Part shown: positions 55,266 to 64,000 of the stretch, in pieces
Layout: each line of letters opens with the position of its first letter
How positions within the stretch are numbered: position 1 is the first letter of the stretch
Assembly (NCBI RefSeq): GCF_016808335.1
Contig: NC_053153.1
Coordinates: 23,279,874-23,343,873, forward strand
Source of the DNA: Panicum virgatum
Lineage: Eukaryota > Streptophyta > Magnoliopsida > Poales > Poaceae
Direction: 5' to 3'
Length of the DNA: 64,000 nucleotides
The notes under the pieces: generated by a model
Told to the model about the DNA's origin: nothing
The model's database searches: none
Seen by the model: only the letters and a program-made list of their open reading frames with translations
Made by a program: the position numbers and the translations under genes

Positions 55266-56617
55266 GAGATATTGATAATCTCTCTCCAAATAAGATCAAA
55301 GCAGCTGAAAGTGTACTTGGACTTGGGATGGAAGTACAGGACAATGTCTTGATTGTAAGAAAGCACACGCTGGTCATTACCTCCCTTTGGAAGAAGAGTT
55401 TGCCTAAAAAAGAGGGTGAGGTAGCGATAGAAAGTCATCATATATGCAAGTTCCCAAAGATGATCTTTTGTATTGTAGTGCATGGCACTCACAAAGTTTT
55501 GAGTTGGGAATTCAAAATCATGTAGATATTTCTTTCTGAGATCATGCTTGTCAAAATCCAAGAATCTTGGCAAACTTGTCATAACTGCATCGATAGGGAA
55601 TGCCTTGAGAAGAAAGTTCAAATAAGGAGGAGTGCCAGCTTCCTTATCAGCTTTGGTGATCTAGAGAGTGGAATAGAACTATGCAATGACTTCCTCATTC
55701 CAGTTACACTTGAACATCATAATATGCCGCAGGCCATGGTGCTCCAAAGCATCAAGAGCTTGGTCGAGATGAGGATAATTAATCTTGTGGCAACCTTCCC
55801 AATCAATATACTTTTGTCCAATCACCTTCTGATTTCTTCCCTGCACATTCTGATAGAACTCCATGTGCAAAGGAGTGTGAAAGCGAGGATCATTGATGAA
55901 GATTTCCTTCTTACGAAGTAGAGGATTGCGAGACTATGGGTGTAAACGGTGCAGATATTATCCGTCTGTATTTGAGTCCGGGTCAGTTTAGAAGGGTTGA
56001 GATCTGGCCGTATCTGAGTCCAAAAATTTAGTGATCCGTATTCGATTTATATCCATATCCGAATAATGAAAGTTGGATATATATGATGTCGATGTCCATC
56101 TAAGTCTTATCCGACACCAACTACTAATATCCGTATCCTATCCGAATTCGAAGGAAAAATATGAAAACAAATACGGTATTGGTAATATCCATCCGTATCC
56201 GATCCGATTACACCCCTATGCGAAACCTTTCATCCCTCATCCTTTCAAGCTTCCCTTTAGGTTGGGTACCAAGGAACTAGACGTTGTGATCTTTGCACAC
56301 AGGGTCAGTCGATCAATACAAGATTGGATATGAGGTCAGCATCGGAAGAAGGAGATTCAATATCAGTTTCACTGTCATATGCCGACACGGACTTCTTCTT
56401 GGTAGTGACCTTTTTTCTCTATACTTGAGAAGAAGACTGAGCTAATACTTTGCCTTTGGAGACTGGCTTGCGTGATGGATTGCGACGAGGTGGTGAGTTA
56501 GGTAGTAGTTCTCCTTGAGGCTCTTCACCACTCTCACTGGAATCATTGGCACCATGGCGAGGCATGATGAACAAGACCTAAGAAAAAGATATAGCACTAG
56601 GTTTGGGACTAGTTTTT
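55265..56617 (-). pseudogene. Retrotransposon 5' internal region (gag-like), copy B
   Basis: Same blocks as copy A. On the minus strand: MPRHGANDSSESGEEPQGEL near 56565, the hAT MITE insertion at 55935-56218, then WEGCHKINYPHLDQALDALE and FKCNWNEEVIAQ, and FPIDAVMTSLPRFLDFDKHD. Stops interrupt the frame at the same places, so the element was already defective when duplicated. Confidence 0.55.
55935..56218. mobile_element. hAT-type MITE, 284 bp, copy B
   Basis: Ends TATGGGTGTAA and TTACACCCCTA, flanked by TGCGAGAC (55927-55934) and TGCGAAAC (56219-56226), an 8-bp duplication with one mismatch. This better-preserved pair settles the element limits for both copies. Confidence 0.8.
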
Positions 56618-58249
56618 TGTTGACGTCACTTACGCACGGCAAACCTTATACTGCAAGCGACAATATCGTGTGTAGCTTTTCCCCAGGATGAGTATCATAT
56701 GTTTTGTCAATCCAAGGAACGAACTAACGAGAACTAATTAACTTAAGTTTATGGAAAACCTTAAGGGTGTAAAAGGGTTTCTAATATAACTCTAAACCAA
56801 TCCTTAATCCTAATCTAAACTTAGAATAAAGATTAACTAAGTACATAAATATGATAAACAATTAGATCATAATTAGAGGACTAATCAAAGGGTATTAATT
56901 AGCTCTAATCAAGCTCTAATCGGATCCAAAGCATATACAATAACGGGCATCACAACTAGATTAAAGCAGCGAGATAACTAGTAGCTCAAGGTAAACAAGC
57001 AAGCTCAAGCATATTCATCATAGCATAATTAAATCAAGATCATATAATCTAATCCCCTATATCGGCTTAACCTTTCCCCGGCTCCACTGTCACTAGTAAC
57101 CACGTAATCGACAAAAAGCTTTCAACAGGCACGTAAACAAACAACGCGCATCTCCCTACCTATTATGGTCTAATAACATAATTAGAGAAAACTAGAACCT
57201 TTAATCACCATGATTACAAGAACTAGCAACTTCAACTATACTACTAGTAAACTAGATCAAAGATCAAGATCGCTAGATGAATAACACCCTTAATAACATG
57301 ATCTAATCAACAGGCATCTAGATCTAAATCTAATTAGAACTAGAACATGCATAATTAGAACAAAAATTTGATAAATAGACAAGAACAATGCTTCATTAAG
57401 TAATTGTATCAAGATTACAGCCATGATCATACCTTCTCTTGATGATACAATTAGACCTCTAGAACAAAGTAATTAGAAGAGCGCGTAGGATCTCTAATTA
57501 CTCCTGGGAACTAAAAAAACTCTAATCCTGGACTAGAAACTCGACCCTCTACTCTCCTCTAGTTGTGGTCCCTCTTGTTGCCGTCTTCACGCCTTGATAA
57601 TGAATTGGATACCTCGTCTCGGGGCCTATACTAGCTATTTATACCTTGGAGAAGACGTGGTGAAAAAGGAATCGGAAACTGACTTAAGGAAGGGGGGTCG
57701 GCCGACCACAGGGCCCAAGCTCGGCCGACCCTGGACTCTCCTTCGGCCGTGCGTTTCCATCTTTCGTGGAGACTTGACTTGCCGCCTAAGAAATACTTGT
57801 ACGAGGGTTCTTGGACTCTTGGGATTCTGGAATCTTCGATATTATCCGAGAGTTGACGAAGTCTTCTAGTCTTGACTTTATTTGAAGTGCTTTCTTAGAA
57901 TATTCTTCTATATTCTGGTAGCTCTTGATATCTTTCACAAAGTTACTGATCTTGGAAAGCCTTGACTAACACAGAGGAAGGCTTGAGTCACCCAAGCCTC
58001 TCTTTGATCACCAGCTCCATGAAAACACCGTCTTGAAGGTCTTTTCTCACCCGAGGTAGATTATGATGAATTTCGCGAAAAATAGGCCTAAAACCTGTAA
58101 TAAATATAAATAGAATTTCTCCAAGAAAATATTGCAAAATCCATAATAATAGGTGATAAATCGTTAGTGAAAGATATAGTTGACGCATTAAATCATTGAA
58201 AAACTATATAAAATGATGTAAAATATTGTTACTTAAGCAGCGTCAACAT
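56618..58249 (-). mobile_element. LTR of a minus-strand retrotransposon, 1.63 kb, copy B
   Basis: Counterpart of 36754-38384, with ends TGTTGACGCTGCTTAAG and GACGTCAACA on the minus strand. Again no partner 3' LTR is present, so the loss of the right-hand part of this element predates the duplication. Confidence 0.7.
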
Positions 58250-58683
58250 TTTTTAGTAGAACATATTGCAAAAGTGTCGGTGTTTGGTACCGGCAGTACA
58301 CCATGGGATGCCTCACGTGGTTCTTTTCTTATAGGGGCTGGATCGACACGTAGCTCGATGGTTCGCCCAAAGCGAGATGAACACGAGGGTTTATACAGGT
58401 CCGGGTCACCGAAAAGCATAATACCCTACATCCTGTGTGTTGCGAGATGTATTGCCTAATGTTCTTGATGTTACAATGGTTTGTGTGCATAGATGTAACT
58501 TGCGATGAAGGGGTCCCTAACCCGCCTTATGTTGGGCACGGTTACACTGCCTTCCGGCTGATCTTCTGGGTTTCATCTTGGTGTGCAAGTCATAACACCG
58601 CTGTTGGGCCTAGATCGGCTATCCTGCCCTTGCGGTTTGGTACACTGTCGATCTCGGCCCACCAGTGGCCCATGTATGGAATC

Positions 58684-59172
58684 CATGATATGAGGCTCTA
58701 GGGGATATCTATCACCCACAAAAAGGATGATAGATAAAATACGAAACACTGCTCCCCACTAGTGGCACCAATGGGGAGTGTTCACACACAATCACATGAA
58801 ACTTGGGATTGAGCCATGTGATCTACACACCCTTGTAGATCCATACTAGACAGACACAATGTGACCTTTCTACCAAGGGGATTTAACTGGAACGGAGTAA
58901 AAACGCAAATCGAGCACGTTGAACTTTATGCCTTCAAACTTGAGAGTGTCCCGCACTGAGGAGAGCCACTCGGGGAGAACGAATAGGACCACGACCACGG
59001 GAAGATGGCATCCACGCGGCACAGGGGCTAGGGCCCCTGCTGGCCCCTTGCACGACGCCATCCTGGTCCCCACTGCAACGGCTAGAGAAGGCGCCCAGGA
59101 GGACAGGGGAGGGCGCGTAGGAAGAGGAGGGCGTGTAGGACTAGGGGCAACGGCTCACCCCCTAGTCATCAA
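58684..59172. other. Segment present only in copy B
   Basis: Copy A passes from GTATGGAAT straight to CTTGCCGATGACC, while copy B has 489 bp between these points. The start of the segment resembles LTR or leader sequence (GCTCCCCACTAGTGGCACCA), and its end continues smoothly into the minisatellite. A deletion in copy A is therefore likelier than an insertion in copy B. Confidence 0.7.
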
Positions 59173-59765
59173 CCTTGCCGATGACCTCCCGATGTCCACT
59201 CCAACAACACTAGGGGCAACGCCCCCCCTAGTCATCAATCACGCCGACAACCTCCCGGTGTCTTCTCCAACAACACTAGTGGGAACAGTTTGCCCCCTAG
59301 TCATCAACCTTGCCGATGGACTCCCGGCATCTTCTCCAACAACACTGGAGGCAATGGCTCAACCTCATGTGATTGACCTCACCGATGAACTCCCGGCATC
59401 TTCTGCAACAACATTGGGGGCAACGGTTCACCCCTAGTCATCAACCTCACCGATGAACTCCTGGCATCTTATCCAACCACACTGGAGGCAATGGCTCACC
59501 CTCTAGTGATCGACCTTGGCAATGACCTCCTGACGTCTTCTTCAACACTAGGGTCAATGGCTCACCCCCTAATGATCAACATCGTCGACGACCTCCCGAC
59601 TTCTTCTCCAAGAACACTAGGGGCAACGGCTCAACCCCACTCATCAAGCTCGTTGATGATCTCCCAGCGTCTTCTCCAACAACACTGGGGGCAATGACTT
59701 GTCCTCTAGTGATCCACCTCACCGATGGTTTCCCGGCGCCCTATCCCGCAATGATGGAAACACTG
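59173..59765 (+). repeat. 68/69-bp minisatellite encoding ~23-residue repeats, copy B
   Basis: Same units as at 38821-39475, one fewer at the left. Here the plus-strand frame from 58919 is open into the array and reads LGATAHPLVINLADDLPMST and ADGLPASSPTTLEAMAQP before a stop near 59437. Confidence 0.85.
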
Positions 59766-61721
59766 GTGGAAGGAGGCTACAAATCCTCGATAGTCCACCT
59801 CACCAATAGCCTCAAGGCATCACTTTCTACATTATCAATACAAGGAGTGGCATCACACCCCTTTGGGCATGCATCTACCCCACCGATGTCATTCCGGTGT
59901 GGCCTCCGGTATTGGCAGTACTTGTGTAAGAGTGCGCCTTACCATCAATGCTCGTTATAGCGTCGCCTCCTACATTGACAGTCTACGCCATCAATTAAAG
60001 GGAGATTTGTCTTAATGTAAGTTTATTTTGCATAAAAATATTTGTCTCGTGGTATGGCCGGGGTGCATCGCTCATTGCACTACTCGAGTGCCCATTTCTT
60101 TACAAAACACAAAGTGGCTTCCTGCTTCAAGTGTCAGCTGCGATATAAGGTGTGACTGCCTCAGGGCTTGGTCCAGAAGGAGCTATGACATTAATTTGCC
60201 TGGTGGCGTTCACACAAGCACAAACGCCTGCCAAGCTTGTTCTGTTGGGCACAGTGGGAAGATGACTAGAGTTGCTCCTTAGCGGCGAGATGACCATGTC
60301 TCTTGCGCTTTCCAATAAAAAGGGCAACACTCTTCGGGGAAGACTATAGGAAAAGACCAAGAAAGGGCTACCTGATGCAGCAGAAGCTCCACTAAGTGTG
60401 CAGCCTCTTGCCACCCTAAAGAGTGATAACAAGGCCCCAAAAAAATCAATGCATGGGAAGCCAAGCAGAAGGCAGAATGTAGCTGTTCACCACCCTCGGC
60501 AAAAGCAATGGGAATCCATCAGCCATTCCATCCCAAAACTAGCCTCCTCAATTCAGCCACACCTACGCTCCTACGCTAGTGAGTGCAAGCCTGGCTGTGG
60601 TGCTACTCAAAGTGAAGGGATTCAAGTTAGCAGCGGAAGCAGTGTCGTTCATACACGCACACCTCTCACGACAGAAGCCGTTGATCCACCATCACTATGG
60701 TTATTCGGTGATGCCCAACGGCTAAGTCCTTTGGCAGTCCTATCTTAAATTGCTCATATAGCTAACACTAAGTGGCCAACATTAAAAAAAAGGTAAAAGA
60801 ATCCTCTTTCCCTTCTCTCTCTGTTCCCCTTGTTTTTTGAAGCTATTTTTATTTTTAAATATGCATATATTTGGGACACCCTTCTGTTATGTAAGTGTTG
60901 CAGGATCCCTCTCACACCAATACGGGAGCAGTGCGAGGCACCACACCGCGGAGAGCCTCAAGCTGTGAAACCCTTCCATCAAGTCGGCAGGCACCACGAC
61001 AGCTATGTGGCCGCGACTCAGTTGATGAAACATCGGCATTGCAAGGTACTTCGCCGTGCTACAGTGGGAGCAGTGCCAAACGCCACCGCGGAGAGCTTCA
61101 AACTGTGAAACCCTTCAGTTAGATGGTCGCAACTTGATTGATAAAATTTATTCGCCAAGCGGTGCCGTCCCTTCACTGCGAGTCGAAGATAACGGAAACG
61201 TCCATGCAAGAACTCCCGCCGGACGTCGTCCAAGAGATGACAGTTGCTAAACCTTCGTCTCTTGTCAGTTTTATTTCTTTTTGCTATGATCTCCAGCAGG
61301 AACATTCACTACGAAGCAAAGCCGTGTAGCACCAAGCTGATGAAGCTGCGGCAGGAACGAAGACACGCGAGTTCGAGCGGTAGCAGCCCGTCATCGCCCA
61401 ACTACGGCGCGCGCCGCCGCAGCCCGCAGGCCCACAACGGGATCTGCGTCTCTGGCATCGACGCTTTGGCGAGCCGGCCTCCAGTACTGTGAGGGCCAGC
61501 CCTTGCCATACCCAGAAGGAGAAGCTCGCCATTGCCCCTGTGCTAGCGAGATGATGGCGGCATACAAAACGCGGTGGGGATGGAGCTAAACGCTACCAGG
61601 ACCTGGCCAGAGGCCGCAAGCTTTCTCAAAGCTGGAAGTATAACGCCCGGCTCGGCGTTCAAAAACCGGCTGGGGGCAACGCAAAGTGAGAAGATAGGCA
61701 ATGCACAACGGAGAATGTAGG

Positions 61722-63270
61722 CTCCCTTGTAACTCCACATGGAGCCAATATAATATGGCCCAACTCGATGTATCATGTATGATCAGATTTAAGCCTCGAT
61801 CAGTTGTTAAGGCTGATTAATTAAAATAAAAAAAGCGATTGTGCATGGCTGAGTAATTAATGCACTGCGGTTTTGTTCAAGTTCAAGCTCCTTGTTCTTC
61901 TACCTGGCGCATATGTGACCCCACGTGTGCCAAAATAAATCAACAACAAAACCCTCATGCATCGGACAATTAACGGACAGGCTGTACAAGTTGTGGGCCG
62001 GGTCTGTCGATTAATGACCGAACATAACGAGAGGCTTGGGGCAGGTTTACTTCGTGCATTTGACGATGATACCACGTCTGGCGGCAGCAGTATTGGAGTC
62101 GCCGTGGCTGCCGGGCGACGCCCACATGGACGCAAGCGAGGATGACGACGAAGAAGCAAGCTAGCTGCTCCAACGGGCGCCTACGTGGCCCCATATACGT
62201 GACATGGCCGAGCCCTCCTGGTCCTGGACAAGAATACGGTCAGCATGTATATACGGCCAGCATGCAACCACTCGTTTGTATACTATACGATCATCTTCAC
62301 GGACACTAACTGCAACGTCGCTTCGCGTCAAGCAGGCGGCCGCCGGCCGGTCCTCTCGTTGACTGTGGTATAGTTACGGCCCCATAGTCAACGGTCGCTT
62401 CAACGTCGCCTCACGTCAAGGAGGCCCGGCGGGAGCTTTCTGAGGCCCCGGGAATCGGTAGAACACATCGTCTGAGTCGGATTTGCCCAACTGCAGGCTA
62501 TGGAGCGCACTTGTACAATGAAAACCTGTATTTGTATTTTTCTAATAATATGAATAAAGTTAGTGTTCTCTCATTTTGTTTACTCCAGTCTAGTAGACTG
62601 ACACGCCCGCGTATTTTATTTATCTCAGCAGAGAGATCTTCCGAGATTTTTCTCTCCAAACACTAGGATTTCCTTGTTTGTGTCAATATAGTGATAAAAA
62701 ATTAAAATATTTTAAATCCATTGGCAGCAAGCGAAGGCAAGGACGACCGAGAGATGGTTAGGTCGCATTTCCATTCGAGTGAACGGACCATGGCAACCAG
62801 AGATATATTCGAAAAGCTAGCTAGGCACCTTAATTAGACAGCGCAGGGTAGTCAGAAATAGTAAACACACCAAACTTTATTTTGGTTGAATTTCAACCAT
62901 AGGTTTTCATGCCCTTAAGGGAATTGATTTCAATTACAGACGTATGTAGAACTAGTAGTTGAAGCAATTAATAGGTCCAAAATTATTTATTTCCACCACT
63001 TTCTGTAGTTCTTTCATGTATCGTCTATAAATTTTATATTATTTAGGCTCGAGTGATAATCATCAAAAAAATTCACGTTACATATACAACTTAGAAAGGC
63101 TTAGATGAGGTGATCGAGTCTAAAAACAGTGATATAATTAACAAAACTAACTTGGTGCTCAATATTATTTTCCTCTTATTTAAATAAATGTGAGATGATG
63201 TGGCTAACTTGCATGCAGAGAGAATTGGAGTTAATTAAGTTGAGTGCACCCCAACTATATAAGTTTTATA
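61722..63270. other. Unassigned, copy B of 41431-42980
   Basis: Same content as copy A, including the unidentified exon-like stretch (about 62215-62310) and the CAACGTCGCTTCGCGTCAAG direct repeat. No gene was recognised. Confidence 0.3.
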
Positions 63271-63669
63271 GATGCCTACCATGTTGTGATGGCAACGTGT
63301 GGGGCGTTGGGTAAGTCGGACATGGTGGCCTTGTTATTCAAGTTGTATAGGTCTCGCAAATAGTACCCCTCTAACACCTGGGTAGAGACATACGATATTG
63401 TTTCAACGGAGCTGGTGTTTGATTTTTTTTCTTTTATATTTGATATGATTTAATATAGACCATTAGAGCACGATGCTGCTATGGCAGGTGAGGCTGTTAG
63501 CCTGCCTCTGAATGATGTTTATTGTGCTGTGATGACAGTGTGCGGCGGAGTGGGCCAGCCGGACATGGCGGTCTTATTGTTCAAGCTGTACCATACAGAC
63601 ATACATTATTGTCTACGATGCGCTGGGAAAGGCCGGCAGAGCCCTAAATGCTACGTGATGCATGTGTGA
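63271..63669 (+). pseudogene. Two PPR-like motif fragments, copy B
   Basis: Same two pieces as at 42981-43379. The second reads NDVYCAVMTVCGGVGQPDMA then VLLFKLY, with Ala-to-Gly and Asn-to-Lys changes relative to copy A. The first still ends at TAG, so neither copy encodes a longer PPR protein here. Confidence 0.4.
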
Positions 63670-64000
63670 GATGGACGCAGACGGGCTCTCGACCGATTCT
63701 GCTATATATTTAATATATGATTTATTATAGATCAGTAAATGTTAATAAAATTCAATGATAGATGATTTTTCTTTTGTTATTAACATAACAATATAATTTA
63801 ATATGAACTATTATATGTTCATAAAATCCGAGTGTGTTGGGATTTCTTTTTCTTCGTTTAATTAGGCAATATGATTTAATATACACAGTTGGATTTTATA
63901 AAATTCAACGGTCAAGAGATTTTTTTACAATTAATGTTATAATTTTTAAGCCCTCTTGGCAAACATGTGGTCGCTTTTTTTTCTTCTCAAACTGGTATAC
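63670..64000. other. AT-rich non-coding to window edge, copy B
   Basis: Counterpart of 43380-43710, still collinear at the last base. No gene seen. Confidence 0.5.

Larger units (their letters stand above)
58275..61721. mobile_element. Non-autonomous retroelement-like region, copy B
   Basis: Collinear with 38411-41430 but longer. It retains 489 bp (58684-59172) absent from copy A and has a ~29-bp insertion near 61543. It lacks about 18 bp that copy A has near 39925. No retroviral-type enzyme domain was seen in either copy. Confidence 0.4.
48342..64000 (+). repeat. Segmental duplication, copy B (runs off the window)
   Basis: Direct, same-orientation duplicate of 28521-43710. The transposase sequence 46685-48341 just to its left belongs to the same unit but has been deleted from copy A. 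Copy B is still collinear with copy A at the last base of the window, so its true right end is outside. Confidence 0.95.

Overview
The window reads as nuclear DNA of a grass (Poaceae). It is dense in nested transposons of types common in grasses: CACTA, Harbinger, Stowaway, hAT, Helitron, LINE and LTR elements. The few host-gene signals are plant genes: a CRM (CRS1/YhbY) RNA-binding domain, an NLR-type leucine-rich repeat, PPR-like pieces, and a protein resembling the grass group 5/6 pollen allergen family. I cannot resolve species or subfamily. There are no bacterial, organellar or rRNA/tRNA features. Only two open reading frames look like intact host genes, and they are near-identical copies of the allergen-like gene.

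Layout, left. 0.9-3.4 kb is a three-layer nest: a Harbinger-like element split by a 5'-truncated LINE, which itself holds a GC-rich insert between 12-bp direct repeats. 8.7-9.1 kb holds a frameshifted CRM-domain terminal exon. 10.4-14.3 kb is a minus-strand LTR retrotransposon with two ~1.1 kb LTRs; its short interior carries a 37-bp minisatellite. It is followed by a 339-bp satellite array (14.3-15.9 kb), degenerate CACTA pieces (16.0-20.2 kb), an LTR fragment, and a decayed LRR half of an NLR gene (20.8-22.6 kb). A 695-bp Helitron lies just upstream of the NLR exon, and a second Helitron 3' terminus lies at 24.36 kb. At 24.4-24.7 kb is a cluster of small hairpins sharing the loop CTGAAGAG.

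Layout, right. From 24.8 kb the window is dominated by a CACTA element (24823-30671, TSD CAT) and by a ~20-kb direct duplication. 28521-43710 is repeated at 48342-64000 in the same order and orientation, and the second copy runs off the window. Each copy contains, left to right: the 5' part of a CACTA transposase gene (minus strand), a Copia-like LTR region rich in CCGGACCGTCCGG motifs, a truncated Helitron, the allergen-like gene (minus strand), a Sirevirus-like LTR, a minus-strand LTR element with an hAT MITE inside it, a second non-autonomous element with a 69-bp minisatellite, and PPR-like fragments. Copy B starts abruptly at about 46.685 kb inside the CACTA transposase. I take that point as the tandem junction.

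How it works together. There is no operon or pathway here. The shared content is an allergen-like secreted-protein gene carried twice inside a transposon-rich tandem unit. Transposon insertions and a transposase stop codon shared by both copies show that the elements were in place, and the transposase already damaged, before the duplication. Copy-specific changes (transposase core deletion in A, 489-bp deletion in A, minisatellite copy number) came later. Unpurged haplotype sequence joined by the assembler is the main alternative explanation for the two copies.
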